Shown here: piece by piece, positions 1 to 7,058 of the stretch
Layout: the number at the start of each line of letters is the position of its first letter
Numbering within the stretch: the stretch's first letter is position 1
Assembly: GCA_964597315.1 (NCBI GenBank)
Contig: CAZQXD010000108.1
Span: 1 to 8,588 of the forward strand
Length of the DNA stretch: 8,588 nt
Source of the DNA: CAZQXD01 sp964597315
GTDB lineage: Bacteria > Pseudomonadota > Gammaproteobacteria > Competibacterales > Competibacteraceae
Direction: 5' to 3'
The notes under the pieces: model-generated
Database searches by the model: none
Seen by the model: only the letters and a program-made list of their open reading frames with translations
Told to the model about the DNA's origin: nothing
Position numbers and translations under genes: made by a program

Positions 1-521
1 TAGAGGCTTTTCAGCTTGCCTCGTTGGGTTAATTGCAGGCTTCGTGCCAGTTTTTCTGTAATCCATTCATTGCAAATAACCTGATTATTACCATGATCCT
101 GAGTAGGCCATAATCCCTAATTTCAACCCACGAAATGGTTTTATGCACCAGTCGTGCCAACTTTATAATTTACATTAATAACAAATAGTTAAAAAAATAT
201 TAAAAAATCATACTCGTTGCCCATGTGCCGTTCAGTTCAGGCTGGACCATGAAAAACCACTTTGAACCGGTCAATGGAATAGAGGAGGGCGGTTCGCAAT
301 GAACCGTTGAAAAGGTCAACCCGGACTGATCCTGATATGTTGCTGGTGGTATGTAAAATACAGGAGCAAATTTAAAACTGTTGAAGTTAGGAAGAACGAC
401 GAAATCCTACACCGAAGACGATGCTCCGACACCTCCGATTATATTTTTTCGAATTGAACTGGCATCTCTGGTTAATACCTACCAGAATAATAAGAGAACG
501 GGGATAACATGAGATCGGTCA
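1..521. other. AT-rich gene-poor leader region upstream of gluconokinase
   Basis: No convincing coding region is visible on either strand; the longest ATG-led frames on the plus strand are under 20 codons (for example 249-302). Composition is clearly more AT-rich than the rest of the window, peaking around 155-215 with runs of A and T. The imperfect repeat TTGAANNGGTCAA occurs at 262-274 and 307-319, and a short inverted repeat cggttc/gaaccg lies between them at 290-306. The gluconokinase promoter should be in the last 100 bases, but no pair of hexamers stands out. The region may also contain the end of an upstream transcription unit. Confidence 0.5.
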
Positions 522-559
522 ATGATAATCATCGTGATGGGTGTGTGTGGAACCGGTAA
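509..559 (+). other. Possible 16-codon leader ORF overlapping the gluconokinase start
   Basis: ATG at 509 is preceded at a good distance by GGGGAT (500-505) and reads 16 codons to TAA at 557-559. It overlaps the gluconokinase ATG (522) in another frame. The gluconokinase ATG itself has no clear Shine-Dalgarno, and its own frame is closed by TGA at 510-512, so it cannot start further upstream. The short frame might couple translation of the kinase, or it might be chance. It has no recognisable product. Confidence 0.2.
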
Positions 560-1037
560 AAGCACTGTCGCGACGCGGTTGGCCCAACGTTTGGGCGCCA
601 CTTTTATCGAAGGGGACAGCCTGCACAGCCCCGAGAACGTCTCGGCCATGGCTGCCGGGCAGCCGTTGACCGATGCCATGCGCGAACCCTGGCTGGAGAC
701 CATCGCGGGTGAAATTCATCGTCTGTCCGCCGCCGGACTCAAGGGTGTTATCACCTGTTCGGCGCTCAAAAAAGCGTATCGTGACAAACTCCGGGGCGGC
801 GCCCAAGATGTGGTGTTCGTCTATCTTTCCGGTGACCGGGCGACGATTCTGCAACGGATGACTTCGCGATCCGACCATTTCATGCCGGCCAGCCTTCTGG
901 ACAGTCAACTGGCTATTCTCGAAGTCCCGACGGAAGCTGAGAGGGTGATCGAGGTGTCCATCGCCCAGCCCCTGGAGGCGATGGTGGAGGAAGCACTTAA
1001 ATCTTTGACGGTGGCAGATAACAAGACGGTTCCCTAA
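522..1037 (+). CDS. gntK: Gluconokinase (thermoresistant, GntK/IdnK type)
   Basis: Cytosolic kinase that phosphorylates D-gluconate with ATP to 6-phosphogluconate, feeding the Entner-Doudoroff or pentose phosphate route. The 171-residue protein has the family's usual length (about 165-180). A P-loop GVCGTGKST lies at residues 7-15, followed by the family blocks GDSLHSPENVSAM (31-43), GQPLTDAMREPWL (46-58), the hallmark CSALKKAYRDKLR (79-91) and HFMPASLLDSQLAILEVP (119-136). These match the order and spacing of E. coli GntK. The start at ATG 522 is forced by an in-frame stop at 510-512; the N-terminus is short, with the first beta strand beginning at residue 2. It has a poor Shine-Dalgarno and overlaps a short leader frame. 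The gene faces the Crp-type regulator convergently, 71 bp away. The GntR-like repressor encoded about 1 kb downstream fits a gluconate regulon. Confidence 0.93.
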   Translation: MIIIVMGVCGTGKSTVATRLAQRLGATFIEGDSLHSPENVSAMAAGQPLTDAMREPWLETIAGEIHRLSAAGLKGVITCSALKKAYRDKLRGGAQDVVFVYLSGDRATILQRMTSRSDHFMPASLLDSQLAILEVPTEAERVIEVSIAQPLEAMVEEALKSLTVADNKTVP

Positions 1038-1108
1038 GCCTGATCGCCGTCCCCTTGCTTCCAACTCTCAACAACCGAGGCGTTCTTAGCCGTCGGCTTT
1101 CGCTGTGG

Positions 1109-1819
1109 TCATGCGACTGTTTGCAGGGGGCAGGAATGATCATATTTCACAACCCGGTAGCATTCACACGCAGCCTCCTCAAGCCCCCGCCGGTCAAGCA
1201 TCGTAATGTGGCCGCGGATGCATCGGATCAATCCGGCCGCCTGGAGCTGATGGGTCGCATCGGTGACCGTGGCTCGCCGTACCCCTAGCATATGGGCGAC
1301 AAATTCCTGAGTTGTTGCGAACGCGTTGAAATGCAGCCGATCCCAGATCATCAAGAGCCGCCGGGAAAGCCGCTGCTCTATGGGGTGGAGACTGTTGCAA
1401 ACAGCGATCTGGGAAATCTGGTTGATCAGCGTCTGCACGTAATGCAGATGCACATGCTGAAAGGAACCACCCTGCTGGAACTCCCTTTGAAAAATCCTCG
1501 CCTTGAGCCGAATCGCATCGCCGGCCACTTGGACCACGGCGCTGTTGCAGGTGGCCATATCGCTGCCCATGAGCTGACAGATACCCACAGCGCCGTCGTT
1601 ACCCACCAAGCCCATTTCCGAACTCGCGCCGTTCTCCATGATACAGATCATGGAAATGACGCAGGTGGTCGGGAAATAGACATAGCCCAAATGATCGCCT
1701 GCACCGTAGATAGTCTCACCTTGTGCGAGGCGAACGTATTCCGAAGCCTGGAGAAGGGGCCGATACACCTCCTCGCAGAGAAGGCCGAGCAACCGGTTTT
1801 CAACTTGAGGGGGAAACAT
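1109..1819 (-). CDS. Crp/Fnr-family transcriptional regulator
   Basis: A 236-residue DNA-binding regulator. Residues about 20-130 form the cyclic-nucleotide-binding-like beta roll (GETIYGAGDHLGYVYFP at 34-50, then EMGLVGNDGAVGI at 68-80). A long dimerisation helix follows, and a winged helix-turn-helix lies at about 168-210 (TTQEFVAHMLGVRRATVTDA at 169-188). It has ten cysteines (15, 53, 59, 81, 91, 141, 200, 218, 220, 230) but not Fnr's N-terminal iron-sulfur spacing, and I do not see the arginine-serine pair of cAMP-binding Crp, so the signal is unknown. The start is supported by GGAGG 11 nt upstream of ATG 1819. It is divergent from the LacI-type gene, and one of that regulator's putative operators overlaps its likely -35. 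Whether it regulates the sugar-acid genes is inference from position only. Confidence 0.85.
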   Translation of the reverse strand: MFPPQVENRLLGLLCEEVYRPLLQASEYVRLAQGETIYGAGDHLGYVYFPTTCVISMICIMENGASSEMGLVGNDGAVGICQLMGSDMATCNSAVVQVAGDAIRLKARIFQREFQQGGSFQHVHLHYVQTLINQISQIAVCNSLHPIEQRLSRRLLMIWDRLHFNAFATTQEFVAHMLGVRRATVTDATHQLQAAGLIRCIRGHITMLDRRGLEEAACECYRVVKYDHSCPLQTVA

Positions 1820-1896
1820 TGTTCAACTGACCTCCAGCGTCTTCTGGCTCGATAACGGAGTATTGCGACGAAACCAATCTAGCGTGCTGGCTATGG

Positions 1897-1925
1897 ATTA
1901 TCACGTTTTTTGATAATTATGGTAG
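1897..1925 (-). promoter_or_regulatory. Candidate promoter of the Crp-type regulator gene
   Basis: On the minus strand GATAAT (1902-1897) is a 5/6 match to the -10 consensus. A 17-nt spacer upstream lies CTACCA (1925-1920), a poor -35 that is also the edge of the palindrome at 1920-1933. A repressor bound there would block this promoter. The call rests on one good hexamer plus spacing. Confidence 0.3.
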
Positions 1926-1933
1926 CGCTACCA
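1920..1933. promoter_or_regulatory. LacI/GntR-type operator 1
   Basis: TGGTAGCGCTACCA is a perfect 14-bp palindrome with a central CG step, as is typical of LacI-family operators. It contains the TAGCGCT core that I recall for the Pseudomonas GntR site. It is paired with a second copy at 1965-1976 and lies directly upstream of the LacI-type gene, so autoregulation is the natural reading. Confidence 0.75.
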
Positions 1934-1964
1934 AAAGAAGCGCCGCAAATGCTAGCATACTTCA

Positions 1965-1976
1965 GGTAGCGCTACC
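1965..1976. promoter_or_regulatory. LacI/GntR-type operator 2
   Basis: GGTAGCGCTACC repeats the 12-bp core of operator 1; the flanks are A and A, so the outer pair is lost. Centre-to-centre distance is 44 bp, about 4.2 helical turns, compatible with cooperative binding or looping by a tetramer. It covers the -35 position expected for the extended -10 at 1985-1993, so occupancy should repress the LacI-type gene. A separate 10-bp palindrome ATGCTAGCAT (1949-1958) lies between the two operators. Confidence 0.75.
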
Positions 1977-1984
1977 ATAAGATT

Positions 1985-1993
1985 TGCTATCCT
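1985..1993 (+). promoter_or_regulatory. Candidate extended -10 promoter of the gntR-like gene
   Basis: TGCTATCCT fits the extended -10 pattern TGn followed by a TATAAT-like hexamer (TATCCT, 4/6). The -35 position falls inside operator 2 and has no consensus hexamer, which extended -10 promoters tolerate. Transcription would start near 2000, giving a leader of roughly 45 nt to the GTG at 2047. Confidence 0.3.
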
Positions 1994-2046
1994 AGCCGGA
2001 TGAAACAAATCTTGTGACATCTCGCCAAGGTCCGCGAGGGGGAATA

Positions 2047-3123
2047 GTGACAAAGAATAGGATGGAAAACTCCCGAAAGAACAAGCAACCTGATGCCGTA
2101 CCCCAGGACCGCCACAGGCGCAACATGGGCCGGGTGACCCTAAAGGACGTGGCGAAGCGTGCCGGTGTAGGCGCAATCACCGTGTCCAGAGCATTGCGCA
2201 CGCCCGAAGCGGTGTCAGAGACCCTTCGAGCACGCATCGATGCCGCCGTGGATGAGTTGGGCTACGTGCCCAACCGGCTTGCTGGCAGCCTGGCCTCCGC
2301 GAACACCCAGATCATCCCGGTTATCGTGCCATCGCTGTCGAATGCGGTCTTTGCGGGGGTATTACGCGGTATCGAGAATATACTTGGAAATAAGGGCTTT
2401 CAGGTGCTTATCGCCAATACCGAGTACTCGCTGCCGACCGAGGAAGCCATGGTCCGCGCGCTGCTGGAATGGGCGCCCGCCGGAATCATCCTAGCCGGCG
2501 TCGATCACACCGACGCGACTCGGCGGCTGCTCTCGCGAGCCGGCATACCGGTTGTGGAGATGATGGAACTGGGCGCCGACCCTATCGACATGGTCGTGGG
2601 TTTCTCTCACTTTCAGGGCGGCTTCGACATAACAACGCATCTGCTCAATAGAGGCTACCGACGGATCGGCTTCGTCGGCACCCGGATGGACCGGGATCTC
2701 CGGGCCGCCAAGCGGCTCGCAGGTGGCAAGGAGGCGCTTGCTGGCGTCGGTCTCCAACCGGTCATCGTCCAAAACTACCCGGTTCGGTCCAGTTACGCCC
2801 TGGGCGGCCAGGCCCTACAGGAGATACTGAGTCATCATCCCGATGTGGATGCGGTGTTCTTTTCCAACGATGATCTGGCGGTCGGGGCGGTTATGGAATG
2901 CATTCGCCAGGGAATTCCCATACCTGACAGGGTGGCGATTGTAGGCTTCAACGGGTTAGAAATTGGCCAATACATCAGCCCCAGGCTCACCACCGTCTTG
3001 GCGCCGAGAGTCAAGATTGGCGAGACGACCGCCGAGAAAATCCTCAGCAGAATCCTCGGGGAGGACGAACCGGAACCGGTGACCGACGTGGGCTATGAAG
3101 TTCTCGAACGGGAAACCACTTGA
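2047..3123 (+). CDS. gntR: LacI-family repressor, GntR-like (gluconate operon repressor)
   Basis: Sugar-acid-responsive repressor. With the chosen GTG start the protein has 358 residues. After a basic N-terminal tail of about 27 residues comes the LacI helix-turn-helix (RVTLKDVAKRAGVGAITVSR, 29-48), the rest of the headpiece ending ELGYVPNRLAGSLAS, and a periplasmic-binding-protein-like core. Core blocks match E. coli GntR closely: IPVIVPSLSNAVFAGVLRGI, VVEMMELG, VVGFSHF, FFSNDDLAVGAVMEC and VGFNGLEIGQ. The GTG at 2047 is preferred because AGGGGG (2037-2042) precedes it at ideal spacing; ATG 2062 and ATG 2125 lack good sites, and GTG 2014 is also possible. Two copies of GGTAGCGCTACC upstream indicate autorepression. 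Gluconate or 6-phosphogluconate is the expected inducer by homology, but since it sits beside a TRAP system the true ligand could be another sugar acid. Confidence 0.88.
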   Translation: MTKNRMENSRKNKQPDAVPQDRHRRNMGRVTLKDVAKRAGVGAITVSRALRTPEAVSETLRARIDAAVDELGYVPNRLAGSLASANTQIIPVIVPSLSNAVFAGVLRGIENILGNKGFQVLIANTEYSLPTEEAMVRALLEWAPAGIILAGVDHTDATRRLLSRAGIPVVEMMELGADPIDMVVGFSHFQGGFDITTHLLNRGYRRIGFVGTRMDRDLRAAKRLAGGKEALAGVGLQPVIVQNYPVRSSYALGGQALQEILSHHPDVDAVFFSNDDLAVGAVMECIRQGIPIPDRVAIVGFNGLEIGQYISPRLTTVLAPRVKIGETTAEKILSRILGEDEPEPVTDVGYEVLERETT

Positions 3124-3187
3124 TAAACCGATAGATGTCAGGAAACGTGTCTACAATCAGACGGGACCTAGCTACCAATCAACCAAA

Positions 3188-3212
3188 GCCGGACGCCCTG
3201 ACGGCGACCGGC
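3188..3212. terminator. Strong GC hairpin, probable bidirectional terminator
   Basis: Arms GCCGG (3188-3192) and CCGGC (3208-3212) plus an inner CGCC/GGCG pairing, separated by one A-A mismatch, enclose a 5-nt loop. It lies 64 bp after the gntR-like stop codon and 22 bp after the minus-strand stop of the hydrolase relic. On the minus strand it is followed by TTTGGTT; on the plus strand only by CCTCTTCG. The U tract is weak on both sides, so efficiency is uncertain, but position and stem strength fit a shared terminator of converging units. Confidence 0.5.
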
Positions 3213-3234
3213 CCTCTTCGCTGGCGTGATTGCC

Positions 3235-3519
3235 TCACTTAGGCGCGTTCGGCAGCCCCTTCAGGAACTCGGCCAGCGGCTCGGCATAATAGCTGGCGTT
3301 GTAGGTCGTGCCGTGGCCGCGCGTTTCGTCGCTTTCAGGCACGATATAGACTTGGCCGTTCTGGACTTTGCTCATCCCCTCCTTGAGCATCGGCAGCTCG
3401 ACCGGATTGCGCTCGTCGTCCTCGCTGATGATCAGGAGGACCGGAGCCTTGATATTTCCAAGTTTCGGCGTCGGATCGAAGTTGCGCGAGGCATTTCACA
3501 TATACATCACGTCGTTCGC
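3235..3519 (-). pseudogene. C-terminal remnant of a MetX-like alpha/beta hydrolase
   Basis: Read on the minus strand from 3519, the frame gives ANDVMYM, a TGA at 3498-3496 where relatives typically have tryptophan, then NASRNFDPTPKLGNIKAPVLLI, SEDDERNPVELPML, ESDETRGHGTTY and ends FLKGLPNAPK with TGA at 3237-3235. This is the C-terminal third of an alpha/beta hydrolase related to homoserine O-acetyltransferase (MetX). The aspartate (DDERNP) and histidine (RGHG) regions of the catalytic triad are kept, while the nucleophile-serine domain is missing. Upstream the frame is closed by TAA at 3540-3538. The remaining protein sequence is well conserved, which suggests recent decay. It has no start codon of its own and is almost certainly non-functional. 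Confidence 0.75.
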
Positions 3520-3680
3520 ATGGTGCCGACGCTGCCGTTAACATCGATATTGGAAGACCCATCCAGGGGATCGAACAGGCAGAGGTAACCCTCCATCAGA
3601 GCCGGTACGTCAACCAGCGCGGCATCGCGTTCGCGCTCGTTGAGAAGCAACTTCCGCAGGGAAAACCCTTGGTTGCTCAA
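3507..3680 (-). pseudogene. Fructose-1,6-bisphosphatase active-site fragment
   Basis: The minus-strand frame from TTG 3680 to TGA 3507 encodes 57 residues. Its second half reads EGYLCLFDPLDGSSNIDVN then GSVGTM, matching the class I fructose-1,6-bisphosphatase metal-binding signature (DPLDGSSNID, coding 3572-3543) and the SVGT that follows it in intact enzymes. The preceding 30 residues (for example LLLNERERDAALVDVPALM) I cannot assign with certainty; the last part might be the enzyme's weakly conserved loop. An intact enzyme has about 330 residues, so only a sliver remains and it cannot be active. It abuts the hydrolase remnant, with the join near 3515-3525 and a frame change. It follows the solute-binding protein stop directly and in the same frame. 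Confidence 0.7.
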
Positions 3681-3683
3681 AAG

Positions 3684-4997
3684 CTAGACTCGGTAGTACT
3701 GGGCCGCCTGTTCCTGGGCCTGGCGCATGGCCTCTCTCGGGATCAGCTCACCGCTGGCGGCCTTGGCGAACATGTTCACCACGATGTTATCGGCCAGCGC
3801 CCGCGCCGAGGCCGCCCCCAAGGGACCACCGTAGCCGTTCCAGAGCATGCGCGCCGTACAGTCCTGGTAGGGCCGCAGCTTGGGGTCCTGGCTCCAGACC
3901 GGGTTGGACTCGTAAGCTTTGAGGGGCTGCGTCACATAGCCGCTCGCCGCCGTCTGCCAGGGCTCATACTGTTCCCGTTCCCACATAAAGCGCAGATACT
4001 CCTTGGCCGCGTTCGGGTACGGCGTATGGTCGTAGATCATGGCTTGGGAAAACAGGAACAGCTCCGTTGGTCGGCCTACCGGCCCCACCGGCAAATTGGC
4101 ATGGCGGATGTCCTCGGCGATCACTTGTAGGGCCGGGTCGTCGGATCGCCTGGCCGCATCGTAGATGGACACCCCGTTGATGGTCAGACTGATCTCTCCG
4201 GCCAGGAAAGCGCGGTTGTTGTCGGGATCAAGCCATTGCCCGGTGCCTGGCGGGAACAGTGCATGCAGTTCCCGGGCGTATTCCAGCGCCGCCTCGGTCT
4301 GGACGCTGTCGATGACCGCGAGTCCTCCGAGGTCCACCAACTTGCCGCCGAAAGCCCATAACAGCCAGTGAGTCCAGACCGTGGCATCGCCAACCGCCAG
4401 TCCCATGGCCAGACCCGGCGGCGTGTTGTTCTTGGCCAGCGCCCGGCACAATTCGAGAAAGCCGTCGGTATCGGCGGGAAACGTCTCGAAGCCGGCGGCT
4501 TTCACATGGCTGTCGCGGTAGACGACACAGGAACCCACCGCGCCCAACGGCAGGGCGATCCACTGGCCCTGATGGGTGCCGTAGCGTTTGCAGACGTCGT
4601 ACCAGTCGCCGTATTGCTCGGCCAGATAGTCGGCCAGATCGGACAGCGGCACCAGGCGTTCCGGAAACTGATGAGGATCGTCGAACCAGCCCAGGAGGAT
4701 ATCCGGTCCTTCAGCCGTCGTTGCCATTTGTAACGCCTGTGGCCGTACTTCGGGCCACGGTATGCTGTCCACGCTCACGGGGACGCCGGTAGCCTCGGTG
4801 AAGCGGCGGGTGTTTTCGAGCCATTGTGCCTCATCGCCCTGGACGAAGGCTTTCCAGCGCAGCACCTTGAGTTCGGCGCCCGGTTCGGGCTCGAACCGCA
4901 AGCTCGCGGCGCTGGCCGTTCGGGGCCTCAGCAGGTTGCCGCCAAGCGCCAGCGCGGCGCCGGTAATCAGGAACTCGCGTCGGGTTTGTTTGAACAT
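3684..4997 (-). CDS. Tat-exported ABC-type extracellular solute-binding protein (family 1)
   Basis: A 437-residue periplasmic receptor of the sugar-binding family 1 class (UgpB/MalE-like). The N-terminus has a twin-arginine signal (TRREFLI at residues 5-11, a hydrophobic stretch AALALGG, and a probable cleavage after TASA at 27-30), so it is exported folded. Typical family features follow: EGPDILLGWFDD, PLSDLADYL, IALPLGAVGSCVVYRDSHVKAAG-type lobe hinge and FLAGEISLTINGVSIYDAA. Start ATG 4997 is supported by GAGGAGG, which overlaps the permease stop codon; the genes are 10 nt apart and probably translationally coupled. No ABC permease or ATPase is in the window, so its partner is unclear: it may deliver substrate to a distant ABC importer, act as a sensor, or serve the TRAP permease. 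The substrate is not deducible. Confidence 0.88.
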   Translation of the reverse strand: MFKQTRREFLITGAALALGGNLLRPRTASAASLRFEPEPGAELKVLRWKAFVQGDEAQWLENTRRFTEATGVPVSVDSIPWPEVRPQALQMATTAEGPDILLGWFDDPHQFPERLVPLSDLADYLAEQYGDWYDVCKRYGTHQGQWIALPLGAVGSCVVYRDSHVKAAGFETFPADTDGFLELCRALAKNNTPPGLAMGLAVGDATVWTHWLLWAFGGKLVDLGGLAVIDSVQTEAALEYARELHALFPPGTGQWLDPDNNRAFLAGEISLTINGVSIYDAARRSDDPALQVIAEDIRHANLPVGPVGRPTELFLFSQAMIYDHTPYPNAAKEYLRFMWEREQYEPWQTAASGYVTQPLKAYESNPVWSQDPKLRPYQDCTARMLWNGYGGPLGAASARALADNIVVNMFAKAASGELIPREAMRQAQEQAAQYYRV

Positions 4998-5007
4998 GTG
5001 AGCCTCC

Positions 5008-7023
5008 TCAACCAGAAATCAATCTGGGTAGCCACAACGCGATGTCGGGGAAGAACAGCACGATCATCAGCGCGATCACCTGTAAAAAGATAAATGGCAC
5101 CAGCGCCTTGAAAATATGGGCGAGGCTGATCTCCGGTGGAGTGACCGATTTCAGATAGAAGGCGGCTGGCCCGAAGGGCGGGGAGATATAGGATACTTGC
5201 ATGTTCATGGCGAACAGAATCCCGAACCACACCGGGTCCAGACCGAGCTTGACGATGATCGGCACGAAGATCGGCATGGTCAGTAGCGCAATGCCGATCC
5301 AGTCCATGAACAGGCCCAGCACCACCAGAATGGCCATCATCAACAGCACAATCACCGTTGGCGAGGCGCCCAGCCCCAGGATCGTCCCTTCGACGAAGCG
5401 GTTACCGCCCATGAGGTTGTAGACGCCCACCAGGGCGGCAGCCCCCAGGCCGATCCAGATGATCATGCCGCAGGTGTCCAGGGTCTGGCGCAGGCTGTCC
5501 CGGAGCAGTGGCCAGTTAAATTCCCGGCGAATGATCGCCGACACCGCCACGCCGATCACCCCCATGCAGGCTGCTTCGGTCACCGAGGCCACGCCGCCGT
5601 AAATCGAGCCGAGCACCAGAAAAGCCACCGCCAGGGGCAGAATCACGCCCTTGAGCTTGGCAAGCTTCTCGTTCAAGGGAATATTAACTTCGGATTCCGG
5701 CAGCGGCGGCCCCAGTTGCGGATTAAGGGTGCAGCGGGTGTAGATATAGGCGATGTAGAAACCCGCCAGCATCATGCCGGGCACCACGGTGGCCAGAAAC
5801 AGATCGCCGATGGAGACGCTGGCCGTCAGGCCGTAGACGATCAGCACGATGGACGGTGGGATCATGGTGCCCAGGGAGCCGCCGGCGCAGACCACGCCGA
5901 TGGCGATGGAGCGGTCGTAACCCAGGCGCAGCATCTGCGGCAATGCGATCAAGCCCAGCAGCACGATCTCGCCGCCGATGATGCCGGAAATCGCCGCCAG
6001 GAACAGGGCCGCTACCAGGGTCTGGATCGCCACGCCGCCCTTGATGCGTCCGGCCACCAGGCGCATGGCGTCGTACAGGTCCCGCGCCATGCCCGAGCGG
6101 TCCAGCAACGAGGCCATGAGTACAAACATCGGTACGGCGACCAGCACGTATTCGTTGATAAAGCTGTAGATGCGGCTCGAGACCAGCGGAACCCCTAGCG
6201 GGCCGAACCAAGCCATGGTGAACAGAATCGCGATCAACCCGGTCACGAAAGCCAGCGGCATCCCGGTCAGAATCATCAGCATGATGCCGCCGACCAGCAT
6301 CAATGACCCGGTCTGGATGCCGAGGGATTTGCCGTTGGTGAACAGCACGAAGGCGCCGATCACCAGCAGCGCCAGAATCAACCCCACCCCAAGCCATACC
6401 AGGATACTCGGCGAGTCGGTCGCGTCCGCCGTGCGCTGTAAACCGCCTTTCAGGGTCTGCCAGAAATGCAGCACGGATTGCAGGGCGAGCACCACCACAG
6501 TGCCGAACAGCACCAGCTTCACCAGGGCCGGAATGGGCGGGTTCCATGCCGTGCCGGAGCGTTCCAGCCGCAACTCGCCGGCTGGGGTGAACCAACCCTT
6601 TTCGAACATGGTCCAGGCGGCATAGATCATCGCCACCGCGAACACCAGGGTCAGGGCGCTATTGACCAGATCAAGTACGCGGCGGGTGCTGCCGGTGGCC
6701 GAGAAATAGATCAACCCGATGCGGATATGGCGGTTCCGGGCTAGACAATACAGCCCCCCGAAGAGATAACACCCGGCCACCAGGCCGATGGTGGTTTCGT
6801 GTACCCAGACCGTAGGGGCGTTGAAGAAATAGCGGACGATGATCTCATAGAAGGAAATGACCACCGCCACCGCAAACAAGAGGCTCACCGGGTCACCCAT
6901 GCGTTCGACGAACCGATCCAGGGCGGTGTGGGGTTGTGTGGACTTATCGACGCCCAGTTCGCCGACCTGCTCATCGATGATAGGTACGGTCTCGGGCTTT
7001 TCAGGGTGTATGGTTGCGGACAC
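5008..7023 (-). CDS. Fused TRAP transporter permease, DctQ+DctM
   Basis: Inner-membrane secondary transporter that uses an ion gradient (usually sodium) to take up a carboxylate handed over by a periplasmic receptor. In 671 residues, a soluble N-terminus (1-40) leads to a DctQ part (about 43-195, including EIIVRYFFNAPTVWVHETT at 60-78), a bridging hydrophobic helix (about 206-228) and the multi-helix DctM part (about 236-668). DctM hallmarks are GSLGTMIPPSIVLIVYG (382-398), YGGVASVTEAACMGVIG (475-491), FMDWIGIALLTMPIFVP (572-588) and YISPPFGPAAFYLK (612-625). Such Q-M fusions are a known TRAP layout, as in the sialic acid transporter SiaQM. The start is GTG 7023, with AGGAGG 5 nt upstream. 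It lies between dctP and the ABC-type receptor in one operon. Confidence 0.95.
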   Translation of the reverse strand: MSATIHPEKPETVPIIDEQVGELGVDKSTQPHTALDRFVERMGDPVSLLFAVAVVISFYEIIVRYFFNAPTVWVHETTIGLVAGCYLFGGLYCLARNRHIRIGLIYFSATGSTRRVLDLVNSALTLVFAVAMIYAAWTMFEKGWFTPAGELRLERSGTAWNPPIPALVKLVLFGTVVVLALQSVLHFWQTLKGGLQRTADATDSPSILVWLGVGLILALLVIGAFVLFTNGKSLGIQTGSLMLVGGIMLMILTGMPLAFVTGLIAILFTMAWFGPLGVPLVSSRIYSFINEYVLVAVPMFVLMASLLDRSGMARDLYDAMRLVAGRIKGGVAIQTLVAALFLAAISGIIGGEIVLLGLIALPQMLRLGYDRSIAIGVVCAGGSLGTMIPPSIVLIVYGLTASVSIGDLFLATVVPGMMLAGFYIAYIYTRCTLNPQLGPPLPESEVNIPLNEKLAKLKGVILPLAVAFLVLGSIYGGVASVTEAACMGVIGVAVSAIIRREFNWPLLRDSLRQTLDTCGMIIWIGLGAAALVGVYNLMGGNRFVEGTILGLGASPTVIVLLMMAILVVLGLFMDWIGIALLTMPIFVPIIVKLGLDPVWFGILFAMNMQVSYISPPFGPAAFYLKSVTPPEISLAHIFKALVPFIFLQVIALMIVLFFPDIALWLPRLISG

Positions 7024-7058
7024 GGCTGCCTCCTGGGGATGAGTGTGCGATCAGTCGG

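Noticed and set aside
249..302. 17-codon frame MKNHFEPVNGIEEGGSQ as a small gene
   Set aside because: No ribosome binding site, no recognisable family, and this length is expected by chance.
459..475. TGGCATCTCTGGTTAA as a sigma-54 promoter
   Set aside because: The -24 GG is present, but the -12 position lacks the required GC, so it does not meet the consensus.
469..484. TGGTTAATACCTACCA upstream of gluconokinase as a third GntR-type operator
   Set aside because: The outer TGGT and ACCA fit, but the inner bases do not form the palindrome and the length is two bases greater, so support is too weak without binding data.
1075..1096. Hairpin between the convergent gluconokinase and Crp-type genes as a terminator
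   Set aside because: The stem is only seven pairs with a bulged base and has at most a three-T run on the plus strand, so I do not call it.
3507..3519. A simple one-base frameshift in a single hydrolase gene
   Set aside because: The sequence upstream of the frame change is the FBPase signature, not hydrolase, so a join of two genes explains it better than an indel within one gene.
5716..6625. Long open frames antisense and out of frame to the TRAP permease
   Set aside because: They are Arg/His/Gly/Ala-rich shadows of a GC-rich membrane-protein gene, with no domain, no ribosome binding site and overlap with well-supported coding sequence.
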